64,000 nt of DNA from Flavobacterium hibisci. GTDB lineage: Bacteria; Bacteroidota; Bacteroidia; Flavobacteriales; Flavobacteriaceae. A program made the position numbers and the translations under genes. Below the pieces are notes generated by a model that was not told where the DNA came from, did no database searches, and saw only the letters and a list, made by a program, of their open reading frames with translations. The DNA is taken from contig NZ_JAIQDW010000008.1 in the NCBI RefSeq assembly GCF_020026925.1, forward strand, positions 142,386 through 206,385. The letters are read 5' to 3'. Positions 32,793 through 42,265 of the stretch are shown piece after piece (position 1 is the first letter of the stretch; each line of letters starts with the position of its first letter).

Positions 32793-33971
32793 TTATTTGA
32801 ATGCCGAAAGTCCTGTAACATCCATTCCTGTTATTAATAAGTGAATGTCATGAGTGCCTTCATAAGTAATGACACTTTCAAGGTTCATCATATGGCGCAT
32901 GATCGAATATTCGCCTGTAATTCCCATTCCGCCCAGCATTTGTCTGGCTTCACGGGCAATGTGAATTGCCATGTCAACATTATTTCGTTTGGCCATCGAA
33001 ATTTGGGCAGTAGTTGCTTTTCCTTCGTTTCTTAAAACGCCCAATCTCCAGGTTAATAATTGCGCTTTTGTGATTTCAGTAATCATTTCGGCCAGTTTTT
33101 TCTGCTGTAATTGTGTTCCTCCAATAGGTTTTCCAAACTGGATTCTTTCTTTAGCATAACGTAAAGCAGTATCGTAACAGTCCATTGCCGCTCCGATTGC
33201 TCCCCAGGCTATTCCGTATCTGGCTGAATCTAAACAACCAAGCGGTGCTCCCAATCCTGATTTGTTTGGTAACAGGTTTTCTTTAGGAACCTTTACGTTA
33301 TCAAAAATCAATTCGCCTGTCGAAGATGCACGAAGTGACCATTTGTTATGCGTTTCCGGCGTTGTAAATCCTTCCATACCACGCTCTACAATTAATCCGT
33401 GGATTCTGCTTTCTTCATTTTTTGCCCAGACTACGGCAATATCGGCAAATGGTGCATTCGAAATCCACATTTTAGCACCATTTAAGAGATAGTGATCGCC
33501 CATATCCTTAAAATTGGTAATCATGCTTCCGGGGTCAGAACCGTGATCTGGTTCGGTTAAACCAAAACAGCCCATCCATTCCCCTGTGGCCAGTTTTGGC
33601 AGATATTTCATTCGCTGTTCCTCATTCCCGTATTTCCAGATAGGATACATTACTAAAGAAGATTGTACGGATGAGGTTGACCGAACACCGGAATCTCCAC
33701 GCTCTATTTCCTGCATGATCAGTCCGTATGAAATCTGGTCTAAACCTGCTCCGCCATATTCTACAGGAATATAAGGTCCAAATCCGCCAATTTCTCCAAG
33801 ACCTTTTATGATTTGTTTTGGAAATTCGGCTTTTTGAGCATATTCTTCTATAATTGGAGAAACTTCACGCTTTACCCATGCACGTGCCGACTCGCGAACC
33901 AATTTGTGCTCATCAGTTAATAAATCGTCAAGGTTATAGTAATCAGGTGCTTGAAATAAATCAGGTTTCAT
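32793..33971 (-). CDS. Acyl-CoA dehydrogenase, glutaryl-CoA dehydrogenase-like
   Basis: A 392-residue flavoprotein with the full acyl-CoA dehydrogenase layout: an N-terminal helical domain, the FAD/substrate block 'MGCFGLTEPDHGSDPGSM' and 'GAKMWISNAPFADIAVVWAK' in the middle, and a C-terminal helical domain. The catalytic Glu is in 'VITYEGTHDIHLLITGMDVTG'. The GSDP block, the Arg-rich 'ERGDSGVRSTSSVQSSLVMYPI' and the YEGTHD ending match glutaryl-CoA dehydrogenases, which oxidise and decarboxylate glutaryl-CoA in Lys/Trp breakdown. The exact substrate is inferred. Confidence 0.9.
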   Translation of the reverse strand: MKPDLFQAPDYYNLDDLLTDEHKLVRESARAWVKREVSPIIEEYAQKAEFPKQIIKGLGEIGGFGPYIPVEYGGAGLDQISYGLIMQEIERGDSGVRSTSSVQSSLVMYPIWKYGNEEQRMKYLPKLATGEWMGCFGLTEPDHGSDPGSMITNFKDMGDHYLLNGAKMWISNAPFADIAVVWAKNEESRIHGLIVERGMEGFTTPETHNKWSLRASSTGELIFDNVKVPKENLLPNKSGLGAPLGCLDSARYGIAWGAIGAAMDCYDTALRYAKERIQFGKPIGGTQLQQKKLAEMITEITKAQLLTWRLGVLRNEGKATTAQISMAKRNNVDMAIHIAREARQMLGGMGITGEYSIMRHMMNLESVITYEGTHDIHLLITGMDVTGLSAFK

Positions 33972-34130
33972 GGTACGATAGTTTTATAAATACAAATCTA
34001 CATAAAGAAATATAACAAAACTAATAGTTATTGTTGTAAAAATAAAACATTGAACTTGTTTAGATGTTTAAAAGTAACTAACTATATTTTTTTAGTGGAT
34101 TTGAATCATCTGAAGATTAAAAAGGAGGGA

Positions 34131-34838
34131 TTACATTTTAAGGTAAAAATCTTTTGTTAATTCAATATAATCCTTTGTATAAACATGTCTGTCAGTTTCG
34201 ATAATTAATTCATCGATTTCGGTTTCCGGATTTTCGTTCCGGCTAAAAGCCAGTAAACTGCGTTTGATTTCTGAAGTTGGGGTTCCTTTTACGTGTGTAA
34301 TTTTTGTTGGATATAATTCAGCTTCTTTGGCTAAAGCTATAAAGTTTTTTTCTTCTTTGAATGGAAGGATCACTGCAAATATTCCATTTTCTGAAAGCAA
34401 TAAGTCCGCTGCTTCAACCAATTCTTCAAAAGGCATTGCATCCTGAAAACGCGCTAAATCGCGTTGTTCATTTTCGGTTTTATAATCTTCAGAGTAAAAA
34501 GGAGGATTAGAGACAATCAAATCGTATTCATCTTCCGGTTCTTCAATAAATTCGTCTAAACCGGCATGAAAACAGAATAATCTATCACTCCAGGGTGAGT
34601 TTTCGAAATTTTCTACCGCTTGTTCGTAAGCATCCTCGTCAATTTCCAGTGCATCGATTTGTTGTGCTTGGCTCCTTTGAGCAAGCATTAAAGCGATGAC
34701 TCCGGTTCCTGCACCAATATCTAAAACACTAAACGGATTATGTTTTATTGGAGCCCAGGCGCCTAACAAAACACCATCGGTTCCAACTTTCATTGCTGTT
34801 TTGTCTTGTTGAACAGAAAATTGTTTGAATTGAAACAT
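34131..34838 (-). CDS. trmN6: tRNA1(Val) adenine(37)-N6-methyltransferase
   Basis: A 235-residue SAM-dependent methyltransferase starting MFQFKQFSVQQDKTAMKVGTDGVLLGAWA, the typical opening of TrmN6/YfiC. Motif I is 'VLDIGAGTGVIALMLAQRS' and the catalytic motif IV 'YDLIVSNPPFYSED' (NPPF/Y for N6-adenine). It methylates A37 of valine tRNA. ATG 34838 is preferred; an upstream ATG at 34910 would add 24 residues encoded by an intergenic AATTCC repeat. Confidence 0.9.
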   Translation of the reverse strand: MFQFKQFSVQQDKTAMKVGTDGVLLGAWAPIKHNPFSVLDIGAGTGVIALMLAQRSQAQQIDALEIDEDAYEQAVENFENSPWSDRLFCFHAGLDEFIEEPEDEYDLIVSNPPFYSEDYKTENEQRDLARFQDAMPFEELVEAADLLLSENGIFAVILPFKEEKNFIALAKEAELYPTKITHVKGTPTSEIKRSLLAFSRNENPETEIDELIIETDRHVYTKDYIELTKDFYLKM

Positions 34839-34846
34839 AAAATAAA

Positions 34847-34920
34847 ATTCCAAATTTTTTAAATTCCAAATTCCAATTTGAAAGGGGAATTTCAATAAAA
34901 GAAATTCCAAATTCCAAATG
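34847..34920. repeat. Intergenic repeat, AATTCCAAATTCC type
   Basis: Tandem AAATTCCAAATTCC units in direct orientation around a short TTTGAAAGGGGAATTTC segment, upstream of trmN6. Together with 35428-35487 (mostly reverse orientation) it brackets the broken four-helix-bundle gene. Confidence 0.5.
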
Positions 34921-34974
34921 CAACACGGATTAAATTATGTAGTTTGAACTGCAAAAATAAGATTAAAATCTCAA

Positions 34975-35326
34975 TTAATTATTTTGTTGTTTTGTGATTA
35001 TGGCTGATAGAATTTTTCGTAATTCTTCTACTTCGAATAGTAAAGAATCTGATAGTATTCTTTGGTCGGGATTTAATTCATGCAATAGTCGTAACCAGAA
35101 TTTAGATTCTTTTGCTTCTTTTCGAGAGATTTTAAGTCTAAAGATTAAATCTTTGTCTCCAAGTTTTTCATTTGCTTCATATAATTTGCACCCACAGAAC
35201 CTGAGGATCTAACTAATTGTTTTCCATCTTCAATATTGGATGTTGTTTTAGGTAAGTTTTAATATAAGTTCGGCATTCTTTTGCAAACAGGAAAGTCCTT
35301 TCCTCTAAATCGTAAGGTTTATTCAT
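34975..35326 (-). pseudogene. Four-helix-bundle protein (23S rRNA intervening-sequence family), two frameshifts
   Basis: Read leftward from the ATG ending at 35326: MNKPYDLEERTFLFAKECRTYIKT, then a 1-base loss near 35252-35256, then 'PKTTSNIEDGKQLVRSSGSVGANY', a second 1-base loss near 35178-35182, then 'EANEKLGDKDLIFRLKISRKEAKESKFWLRLLHELNPDQ' to a stop at 34975. Restoring two bases gives exactly 117 residues, the normal size of this family. The conserved core (Q-L-x-R-S-S-x-S-V-x-A-N-Y, E-x-K-F-W-L-R-L) is intact apart from the shifts. Members are often encoded singly between genes; their function is poorly known. Confidence 0.85.
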
Positions 35327-35427
35327 AGTGAAAATTCGAATATTGAAATCTCAAATACCGATAAAGATATAATAATATTTTAAAAATAAGTTTTTTCCTT
35401 CAAATTAATATAAGGGAAATATTTGCT

Positions 35428-35487
35428 ATTCCAAATTAGAATTTCCTTTTTCAGTTTGGAATTTGGAATTTAAAAAAATTGGAATTT
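35428..35487. repeat. Intergenic palindromic repeat, AATTCCAAATTCC type
   Basis: ATTCCAAATTAGAATTTCC on the left and GTTTGGAATTTGGAATTT on the right, forming an imperfect inverted repeat just after the rimM stop. It may work as the rpsP-rimM terminator. Confidence 0.55.
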
Positions 35488-35489
35488 AC

Positions 35490-36014
35490 TTAAAGATACA
35501 TCTCCACCAATCCTTCTGGCAGATCCATAATGACTTTTTTATTGTCCCGATCAATTTTTACAAGAAAATGATCAATCATCGGAACTAGTATTTCAACTTC
35601 GCCATTTAAAACTTCGAAAAGAGGTTGTGCAGAAGAATCATTAATAGAAGTTATTTTTCCGAAAACACCTAAACGCTGGTCTTCAATTTCAAAGCCAATA
35701 ACTTCGTGGAAATAAAATTTGTTGCCGGAAAGTTTTGGCAACATAGTTAAAGGAAGATAGACACCATTTCCAACTAAGGCATCAGCGTCTTCTTCTGTAT
35801 TTACATCTTCAAAACGAACTCTTAAAAAGTCGTTTTTGTGTAAAGAACTTGTTTCAATAAAAAAAGGAACCAGATGTTTGTTGTGATCAACAAACACTGA
35901 TTCCAGATTTTCGTATAACTCAGGTTCGTCTGTATCTAAATAGATCAGTACTTCACCTTTGAAACTAAATTTTTTAGCGATTTTACCTAAATAAAAACAT
36001 TCTTCTTTATGCAT
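35490..36014 (-). CDS. rimM: Ribosome maturation factor RimM
   Basis: A 174-residue protein with the N-terminal RimM beta-barrel ('FYLGKIAKKFSFKGEVLIYLDTDEPELYENLESVFV') and the C-terminal PRC-barrel part ('FYFHEVIGFEIEDQRLGVFGKITSINDSSAQPLFEVLN...EVLIPM-like EILVPMIDHFLVKID'). It helps mature the 16S rRNA 3' domain and binds S19. It follows rpsP by 15 bp in one operon, the usual order in bacteria, although trmD and rplS are not next to it here. Confidence 0.95.
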   Translation of the reverse strand: MHKEECFYLGKIAKKFSFKGEVLIYLDTDEPELYENLESVFVDHNKHLVPFFIETSSLHKNDFLRVRFEDVNTEEDADALVGNGVYLPLTMLPKLSGNKFYFHEVIGFEIEDQRLGVFGKITSINDSSAQPLFEVLNGEVEILVPMIDHFLVKIDRDNKKVIMDLPEGLVEMYL

Positions 36015-36029
36015 TATCGCCAGCTAAAA

Positions 36030-36599
36030 TTATGCTTCAGTTGTTTCGTTATTCTCTTCAGCAGCAGGAGCTTCTTCAGTAGTAGCTTCAACTTCAGCAA
36101 CTTCTTCTGTAGCCTCTGCAGCATTTGCAGCAGCGATAGCATCAGCTTCAGCCTGAGCTGCAGCAGCTAAACGTTTTGCATTAACTTCTTGTTCTGCTTT
36201 TAAAGCTTTAGCTTTAACATCAGCTTGTGCTTTTGATAAACCGTCTTTTTTAGCATCAACTTTTCCAGCTTTAGCCTCTAACCAAGCAGCTAATTTTGCA
36301 TCTGCCTGCTCTTGAGTCAAAGCTCCTTTACGGATACCTCCATCAAGGTGGTGTTTCAATAAAGCACCTTTGTAAGAAAGGATCGCTCTTGCAGTATCAG
36401 TTGGCTGAGCACCATTGTGCAACCATTTTACTGCACTATCAAGGTTTAAGTCGATAGTTGCCGGGTTAGTGTTTGGATTGTAAGTACCGATTTTCTCTAA
36501 GTATTTACCATCTCTTTTTGAGCGTGCATCTGCAGCTACAACCCAGTAAAAAGGTTTTCCTTTTTTACCGTGTCTTTGTAATCTAATTTTTACTGACAT
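36030..36599 (-). CDS. rpsP: 30S ribosomal protein S16 with long acidic/alanine-rich tail
   Basis: A 189-residue protein. The first 80 residues are canonical bS16 ('VKIRLQRHGKKGKPFYWVVAADARSKRDGKYLEKIGTYNPNTNP', 'WLHNGAQPTDTARAILS'). Residues about 95-189 form a Lys/Ala-rich helix ('LSKAQADVKAKALKAEQEVNAKRLAAAAQAEADAIAAANAAEATEE') that ends in a very acidic stretch. Most bacteria have about 80-90 residues; Bacteroidetes members commonly carry an extension. It is the first gene of the rpsP-rimM operon. Confidence 0.96.
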   Translation of the reverse strand: MSVKIRLQRHGKKGKPFYWVVAADARSKRDGKYLEKIGTYNPNTNPATIDLNLDSAVKWLHNGAQPTDTARAILSYKGALLKHHLDGGIRKGALTQEQADAKLAAWLEAKAGKVDAKKDGLSKAQADVKAKALKAEQEVNAKRLAAAAQAEADAIAAANAAEATEEVAEVEATTEEAPAAEENNETTEA

Positions 36600-36648
36600 A
36601 ATCGTATGATTAAATTTTGAGGTACTCGACCTCTGTTAATTAAGGGCG

Positions 36649-36682
36649 CAAAGATATAATTTTTTTCTGAATTGTAGTCCAA
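36649..36682 (-). promoter_or_regulatory. Promoter of rpsP-rimM
   Basis: On the minus strand TTG (36680-36682), 23 bp, TATCTTTG (36649-36656), a full match to the -7 consensus at the upper end of usual spacing. The leader before rpsP would be about 43 bases. Confidence 0.55.
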
Positions 36683-36836
36683 AAACAGATTAAATAAAAA
36701 AGGAAAAAATTGATGTATTTTTTGATTTTTTTTTGATTCCGGCTTTAAAAATCAAAATAAAAGCATAAATAAACTAATCTGTAGTAGATTACAGAAAAAT
36801 AAAGCTACATTTGTTTATTATTATAAATAAGTATAT

Positions 36837-37187
36837 ATGAACATTTTTGTGGGAAGCCTTCCATTCAGTATTGAGGAAGCAGATTTAAGAGAGTCTTTCG
36901 AGGCTTACGGAGCGGTAGATTCAGTAAAAATTATTACTGATAAATTTACCGGAAGAAGCAAAGGATTTGGTTTTGTTGAGATGCCAAACGACGCGGAAGC
37001 TCAAAAAGCAATTGATGAATTGAACGGAGCTGTTGTTTCAGGTCGTGCAATTGTGGTTAATAAATCTGAGCCGAAACCTGAAGGAGAAAGAAGAAGCTTC
37101 AATAACAACCGTGGAGGAGATTCTCGCGGAGGTTACGGAAACAACCGTGGTGGAAATGACCGTGGTGGAAACAGAGGAGGATATTAA
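36837..37187 (+). CDS. RRM RNA-binding protein with Gly/Arg-rich tail
   Basis: A 116-residue protein with one RRM domain: RNP2 'MNIFVGSLPF' at residues 1-10 and RNP1 'RSKGFGFVEM' at about 41-50. An RGG/Asn-rich tail follows (residues about 88-116, 'NNNRGGDSRGGYGNNRGGNDRGGNRGGY'). It is the bacterial counterpart of glycine-rich cold-shock RNA-binding proteins and likely acts as an RNA chaperone. TACATTTG (36806-36813) gives a -7 element. A strong terminator follows at 37207-37239. Confidence 0.93.
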   Translation: MNIFVGSLPFSIEEADLRESFEAYGAVDSVKIITDKFTGRSKGFGFVEMPNDAEAQKAIDELNGAVVSGRAIVVNKSEPKPEGERRSFNNNRGGDSRGGYGNNRGGNDRGGNRGGY

Positions 37188-37206
37188 TATTTTTTTCTAA
37201 ATATAT

Positions 37207-37239
37207 AAAAGGGATCAATTTACATTGATCCCTTTTTTT
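37207..37239. terminator. Terminator of the RRM gene
   Basis: AAAAGGGATCAAT and ATTGATCCCTTTT arms around a 4-base loop, followed by more T, 20 bp after the RRM stop. The A run on the other side lets it serve leftward transcripts too. Confidence 0.88.
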
Positions 37240-37255
37240 GTTTCATGTTTTATTT

Positions 37256-37304
37256 GTTTCAGATTTCACGTTCCAGTAGTAACCTGAAACTTGAAGCCTG
37301 AAAC
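37256..37304. repeat. Intergenic palindromic repeat, GTTTCA type (copy 2)
   Basis: GTTTCAGATTTCACGTTCCAG and CTGAAACTTGAAGCCTGAAAC are imperfect complements around 7 bases. This is the same style as 10915-10975. It lies just after the leuB stop on the leuB side. Confidence 0.68.
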
Positions 37305-37318
37305 AAAAAAACAACTAA

Positions 37319-38374
37319 TTATACGTTCGCAGCTAACCAGTCACCTACTTCTTTGGTTCCGTATGCTTTGCCTCCATCAGCTAAATCTTCAGTAACTACT
37401 CCGGCTTCTAAAGCTTTGTTTACAGCATCTCTCATTGCTTTTCCTTCTTCCATCAATCCGAAGTTTTCGAACATCATAGCAGCAGATAAAACAGTAGCCA
37501 TTGGGTTAGCAATATTCAATCCTGTAGCTTGTGGATAAGAACCGTGGATAGGCTCAAACAAAGATACTTCAGCTCCCATCGATGCAGAAGGCATTAATCC
37601 CATTGAACCAGAAATTACAGAAGCTTCATCTGTTAAAATGTCTCCAAATAAGTTCTCGGTAATCAATACATCATAAGAGTTTGGCCATTGTACCAAACGC
37701 ATCGCAACCGCATCCACAAATTCGTAGCTTACTTCTACTTCCGGATAATCTTTTTCCATTGCCTGAACAGTTTCTCTCCATAAACGGGATGTTTCCAAAA
37801 CGTTTGCTTTATCAACGCAGCATAATTTTTTAGAACGTGTCATGGCTAATTCGAAACCTTTTTTAGCTAAACGCTGTACTTCGGCTCTTGTGTAAACACA
37901 GTTGTCAAAAGCAGTATCTCCGTTGTCTTTTCTTCCTTTTTCACCAAAGTAAATCCCGCCTGTTAATTCTCTTAAGAAAACTAAGTCAGTTCCTTCGATT
38001 CTTTCTCTTTTCAATGGAGATTTGTCCAATAAAGACGGGAATGTAAATGTTGGTCTTACGTTTGCGAATAGACCTAATGCTTTACGCATTTTCAACAAAC
38101 CTTGTTCCGGACGTACAGGCGCAGAAGGATCGTTATCATATTTAGGGTGTCCAATCGCTCCAAAAAGAACAGCATCAGCATTTTTACAAATTTCGTGTGT
38201 AGCATCCGGATAGGGCTCACCTACTGCATCAATTGCAGCAGCACCGGTTAAAGCTGGTTTCCAGGTGATTTCATGTCCAAATTTTTTGGCAACAGCATCT
38301 GATACTTTTACTGCCTGATCAATTACTTCTGGTCCGATTCCGTCTCCGGCTAAAAGGGCTATGTTAAATTTCAT
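37319..38374 (-). CDS. leuB: 3-isopropylmalate dehydrogenase
   Basis: A 351-residue NAD-dependent dehydrogenase for the third step of leucine synthesis: '[20 protein letters not shown]' at the start, '[21 protein letters not shown]' and '[17 protein letters not shown]' (substrate Arg residues), '[19 protein letters not shown]' and the metal-site '[27 protein letters not shown]'. The C-terminal '[29 protein letters not shown]' is diagnostic for LeuB-type rather than isocitrate enzymes. It is the last gene of the leuC-leuD-leuA-like-leuB operon. Confidence 0.96.
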   Translation of the reverse strand: MKFNIALLAGDGIGPEVIDQAVKVSDAVAKKFGHEITWKPALTGAAAIDAVGEPYPDATHEICKNADAVLFGAIGHPKYDNDPSAPVRPEQGLLKMRKALGLFANVRPTFTFPSLLDKSPLKRERIEGTDLVFLRELTGGIYFGEKGRKDNGDTAFDNCVYTRAEVQRLAKKGFELAMTRSKKLCCVDKANVLETSRLWRETVQAMEKDYPEVEVSYEFVDAVAMRLVQWPNSYDVLITENLFGDILTDEASVISGSMGLMPSASMGAEVSLFEPIHGSYPQATGLNIANPMATVLSAAMMFENFGLMEEGKAMRDAVNKALEAGVVTEDLADGGKAYGTKEVGDWLAANV

Positions 38375-38423
38375 TTTATTGATATTATGGGTTTATTTAC
38401 TATTTCGATTATTTATTTAAGTT

Positions 38424-39947
38424 TTACTGCGTGATGACATTCAGCATTTTCTGAGTAGCAATAATAGCTGCCACCGTCTGATCCGAATCTAATCCTCGGG
38501 TTTTGAATTCTTTTCCGTTATTTACCCATGTAATAATAGTTTCGCATAAAGCATCTGAACTACTTCCGGGAGGGATTCGCACTGCATAATCAATCAATTT
38601 TGGAAGTGTTAGTTTTTTGCTTTTGTAAATCTTGGTCAATGCATTCATAAAGGCGTCAAACTGACCGTCGCCCTGCGCATTTTCTTCAATAATCTCATCA
38701 TTGATTTTTAAGCACAAGGTGGTTGAAGGACGCATTCCTTTTGAGTGTACTAATATATAAGATTCGATTTTGATCTTTTCTTCGTAAGTATGGCTGTCCA
38801 GAACATCTGAAATAATGTATGGAAGATCTTCCTTCGTTACGGTTTCTTTTTTGTCGCCCAATTCGATAATCCTTTGGGTAACCAATTTCAAATCTTCGTT
38901 GTTTAGTTTTAACCCTAATTCCTGAAGGTTCTTTTCGATATTGGCTTTTCCGGAAGTTTTTCCTAGAGCATATTTACGTTTTCTTCCAAAGCGTTCCGGA
39001 AGAAGATCGTTAAAATATAAATTGTTTTTGTTGTCACCATCGGCATGAATTCCGGCAGTCTGTGTAAAAACATTATCACCTACAATTGGTTTGTTGGCTG
39101 GAATTCTGTATCCTGTAAAAGTTTCAACTAATTTGCTTACAGAATACAAAGAAGTTTCTTTAATGTTGATCCTTACTTCTGGCAGGTAATCATTGATTAC
39201 GGCAACAGTGCTTTCAAGCGGAGCGTTTCCGGCGCGTTCACCCATTCCGTTTACCGTTACGTGAAGTCCGTTTATACCGGCTTTTATAGCTTCCATAACA
39301 TTAGCAACACTTAAATCGTAATCGTTATGAGCGTGAAAGTCAAAATGAGTATTGGGATATTTTGCTGTAATAGTCGAAATAAATTCGAAAGCCTGAGATG
39401 GAATCAAGACTCCCAAAGTGTCTGGAAGCAGAATTCTTTTTACAGGTTGCTGCGTTAAGAAATCTAAATATTGAAAAACATATTCAGGAGAATTACGCAT
39501 TCCGTTGCTCCAGTCTTCCAGGTAAACATTAGTTTCAATATTATTTTCTTTTGCTAACGCTATTGTTTGGGCTATTTCAGAAAAGTGTTGTTCCGGAGTT
39601 TTTTTTAATTGATGTGTCAGGTGGTTCAGAGAGCCTTTCGTCAATAAATTCTGGACTTTGGCACCTGATTTTTTCATCCAGTCTATAGAAAGGCCGCCGT
39701 CAACAAAAGTAAGGACTTCAATTCTGCCGGTGTATCCTTTTTCTTCGGCCCACGACATAATGCCGCTGACCCCCTGAAATTCGCCTTCACTCACACGTGC
39801 TGAAGCAATTTCGATTCTGTCAATATTTAATTCTTCCAGCAATAATTGTGCAATGGTCAGTTTTTCTGCAGCAGAAAAAGATACTCCTGAGGTTTGTTCA
39901 CCATCACGGAGCGTTGTATCCATTATTTCAATTTTTCTTTTTTCCAT
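38424..39947 (-). CDS. 2-isopropylmalate/citramalate synthase family enzyme (LeuA-like)
   Basis: A 507-residue acyltransferase. The N-terminal TIM barrel has 'EIMDTTLRDGEQTSGVSFS' (metal and catalytic residues) and 'FDFHAHNDYDLSVANVMEAI' (HxH), with 'GLHVTVNGMGERAGNAPLE' and 'TQTAGIHADGDNKNNLYFNDLLPERFGRKRKYALGKTSGKANIE'. The C-terminal third ('IESYILVHSKGMRPSTTLCLKIN') is a LeuA-type regulatory domain. It condenses acetyl-CoA with 2-oxoisovalerate (leucine) or pyruvate (citramalate); the sequence alone does not settle which. ATG 39947 is used. The gene lies between leuD and leuB. Confidence 0.9.
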   Translation of the reverse strand: MEKRKIEIMDTTLRDGEQTSGVSFSAAEKLTIAQLLLEELNIDRIEIASARVSEGEFQGVSGIMSWAEEKGYTGRIEVLTFVDGGLSIDWMKKSGAKVQNLLTKGSLNHLTHQLKKTPEQHFSEIAQTIALAKENNIETNVYLEDWSNGMRNSPEYVFQYLDFLTQQPVKRILLPDTLGVLIPSQAFEFISTITAKYPNTHFDFHAHNDYDLSVANVMEAIKAGINGLHVTVNGMGERAGNAPLESTVAVINDYLPEVRINIKETSLYSVSKLVETFTGYRIPANKPIVGDNVFTQTAGIHADGDNKNNLYFNDLLPERFGRKRKYALGKTSGKANIEKNLQELGLKLNNEDLKLVTQRIIELGDKKETVTKEDLPYIISDVLDSHTYEEKIKIESYILVHSKGMRPSTTLCLKINDEIIEENAQGDGQFDAFMNALTKIYKSKKLTLPKLIDYAVRIPPGSSSDALCETIITWVNNGKEFKTRGLDSDQTVAAIIATQKMLNVITQ

Positions 39948-40014
39948 ATTAAATATGAGATGACTTTTGTGTGATTTGATAAGTATCGAATCAAATTTTG
40001 TAAAATTGTAAAAA

Positions 40015-40058
40015 GCAGTTATGAAGCCCAACTTAAGAATTGAAACTTACATAACTGC
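40015..40058 (-). promoter_or_regulatory. Hairpin between leuD and the leuA-like gene
   Basis: GCAGTTATG (40015-40023) and CATAACTGC (40050-40058) are perfect complements with 26 bases between them, 17 bp after the leuD stop and 68 bp before the leuA-like start. It could tune downstream expression or mRNA processing. There is no T run, so it is not a clear terminator. Confidence 0.4.
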
Positions 40059-40075
40059 ATTTGAGTTGGTTGTGT

Positions 40076-40672
40076 TTAGTAAGGAAGCTTATCAGCGAAA
40101 GCTTTAATATCTTCCTTAATGTTTTGTAAATAATCAATATCATCAAACCCATTGATCATATTGTTCTTTTTGTATCCGTTGATCGCAAATGATTCCTGTT
40201 CACCTGTTGACAATAAAGTAATAGTCTGAGCCGGAAGATTGATTTCTAATTCTGTTTTTGGATCAGCTTCGATAGCTTTGAAAATGTTTTCCAAAAATTC
40301 AGGGCTGATTTGTACTGGTAAAACACCAATATTTAAACAGTTTCCTTTGAAGATGTCAGCAAAGAAAGAAGAAACTACTGCACGAAATCCGTAATCGTAA
40401 ACCGCCCATGCAGCGTGCTCCCTAGAAGATCCAGAACCGAAGTTTTTTCCTCCTACAAGGATTTTTCCGCTGTAAGTTGGGTTGTTTAAAACGAAATCTG
40501 CTTTTGGGGTATCGTCACCATTATATCTCCAGTCTCTGAAAAGGTTGTCTCCAAAACCTTCACGTTTTGTCGCTTTCAGGAAACGAGCCGGGATGATTTG
40601 ATCTGTATCTACGTTCTCAATTGGCAGTGGCACTGCACTGCTGGTAAGTATATTAAATTTATCGTATGCCAT
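40076..40672 (-). CDS. leuD: 3-isopropylmalate dehydratase small subunit
   Basis: A 198-residue swivel domain of isopropylmalate isomerase: 'PLPIENVDTDQIIPARFLKATKREGFGDNLFRDWRY', then 'KILVGGKNFGSGSSREHAAWAVYDYGFRAVVSSFFADIFKGNCLNIGVLPVQI', with the conserved Gly-Ser-Ser-Arg loop. It pairs with LeuC to isomerise 2- to 3-isopropylmalate. It follows leuC by 106 bp. Confidence 0.96.
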   Translation of the reverse strand: MAYDKFNILTSSAVPLPIENVDTDQIIPARFLKATKREGFGDNLFRDWRYNGDDTPKADFVLNNPTYSGKILVGGKNFGSGSSREHAAWAVYDYGFRAVVSSFFADIFKGNCLNIGVLPVQISPEFLENIFKAIEADPKTELEINLPAQTITLLSTGEQESFAINGYKKNNMINGFDDIDYLQNIKEDIKAFADKLPY

Positions 40673-40778
40673 TTTAATTTTAGATTTTTGGATTTTAGAT
40701 TTTAGATTTTCTGAAAGCGAGAATCTTTATTAACCTAAAAACAATTTTAATTGATTTTGAAATTGTTATTGCACTTGA

Positions 40779-42173
40779 CTAGAACAATTCTCTCGGGTCA
40801 GTCAATTTTCCTGTTACAGCCGCTGCTGCTGCCATAATTGGACTTGCTAAAAGCGTTCTGGAACCAGGACCCTGACGACCTTCAAAGTTTCTGTTTGAAG
40901 TACTTACTGCATATTTTCCAGCAGGAACTTTATCGTCGTTCATTGCTAAACAAGCAGAACATCCAGGCTGACGTAATACGAAACCAGCTTCTGTCAAAAT
41001 ATCTAAAATTCCTTCTTCTTTAATTTGTGCTTCAACTACGTGAGATCCAGGAACTAACCAGGCAGTAACATTATCCGCTTTTTTTCTTCCTTTTACAATT
41101 TCGGCGAAAGCTCTAAAATCTTCAATACGTCCGTTTGTACAGCTTCCTAAGAAAACGTAATCGATTTGTTTTCCGATCATTACGTCGTCTTCGTTGAAGC
41201 CCATGTAAGCTAACGATTTTTTGTACGTTTCCTCGCCGCCTTCAACTTCTTTAGCGTTCGGGATATGTTTGGTGATACCAATTCCCATTCCAGGATTAGT
41301 ACCGTAAGTAATCATTGGTTCGATATCTTCAGCTCTGATGTTTAATTCAGCATCAAAAACAGCATCTGGATCTGTTTTAAGTGTTTTCCAGTATTCAACA
41401 GCTTTAGTCCAGGCTTCTCCTTTTGGAGCATATAATCTTCCTTCTAAGAAATCGAAAGTAGTCTGGTCAGGAGCGATCATTCCGCCACGAGCGCCCATTT
41501 CGATACTTAGGTTACAAACTGTCATACGGCCTTCCATAGTCATGTTTTCAAAAACATTACCTGCGTATTCAACAAAGTAACCTGTTCCTCCAGAAGTAGT
41601 TAATTGAGCAATAATATAAAGCGCAACGTCTTTTGGTCCAACTCCTTTACTTAGTTGTCCGTTTACGTTGATACGCATTTTCTTTGGTTTAGGCTGCATA
41701 ATACATTGCGTAGAAAGCACCATTTCAACCTCAGAGGTTCCGATACCAAAAGCAATAGCTCCAAAAGCACCGTGAGTAGATGTATGTGAATCCCCGCATA
41801 CAATAGTAGCGCCTGGCAAAGTAATTCCGTTTTCAGGACCAACTACGTGTACAATTCCATTTTTTTGGTGACCTAATCCCCAGTGCGAAATTCCGTATTC
41901 ATTCGCATTGTCTTCAAGAGCTTTCAGCTGGTTTGCAGATAAAGGATCCTGAACAGGCAGGTGTTGGTTTATGGTTGGTGTATTGTGGTCAGCAGTTGCA
42001 AAAGTACGTTCCGGGTATAAAACGTTAACGCCTCTTGATTTTAATCCTAAAAAAGCAACAGGACTCGTAACTTCATGAATGAAATGACGGTCAATAAAAA
42101 ACACATCTGGTCCATCTTCAATTTTACGCACAACGTGTGAATCCCATACTTTGTCAAATAATGTCTTACTCAT
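40779..42173 (-). CDS. leuC: 3-isopropylmalate dehydratase large subunit
   Basis: A 464-residue aconitase-family subunit. The three [4Fe-4S] ligand Cys residues appear in '[20 protein letters not shown]' and '[17 protein letters not shown]', alongside '[35 protein letters not shown]' at the N terminus and '[28 protein letters not shown]'. It is the first gene of the leucine operon, behind a complete promoter at 42236-42265. Confidence 0.97.
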   Translation of the reverse strand: MSKTLFDKVWDSHVVRKIEDGPDVFFIDRHFIHEVTSPVAFLGLKSRGVNVLYPERTFATADHNTPTINQHLPVQDPLSANQLKALEDNANEYGISHWGLGHQKNGIVHVVGPENGITLPGATIVCGDSHTSTHGAFGAIAFGIGTSEVEMVLSTQCIMQPKPKKMRINVNGQLSKGVGPKDVALYIIAQLTTSGGTGYFVEYAGNVFENMTMEGRMTVCNLSIEMGARGGMIAPDQTTFDFLEGRLYAPKGEAWTKAVEYWKTLKTDPDAVFDAELNIRAEDIEPMITYGTNPGMGIGITKHIPNAKEVEGGEETYKKSLAYMGFNEDDVMIGKQIDYVFLGSCTNGRIEDFRAFAEIVKGRKKADNVTAWLVPGSHVVEAQIKEEGILDILTEAGFVLRQPGCSACLAMNDDKVPAGKYAVSTSNRNFEGRQGPGSRTLLASPIMAAAAAVTGKLTDPRELF

Positions 42174-42235
42174 TTTTTATTTTTTTTAATTGTAATTTAT
42201 ATAATCACAGCATTCCTGTTCATATAATAGCAAAA

Positions 42236-42265
42236 CAAAAGTAAAAAAAGATACAAAATCGTCAA
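42236..42265 (-). promoter_or_regulatory. Promoter of the leucine operon
   Basis: Minus strand TTG (42263-42265), 19 bp, TACTTTTG (42236-42243): a full flavobacterial promoter. Transcription should start near 42228, giving a leader of about 55 bases, which holds no clear leucine-rich leader peptide. Confidence 0.75.
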
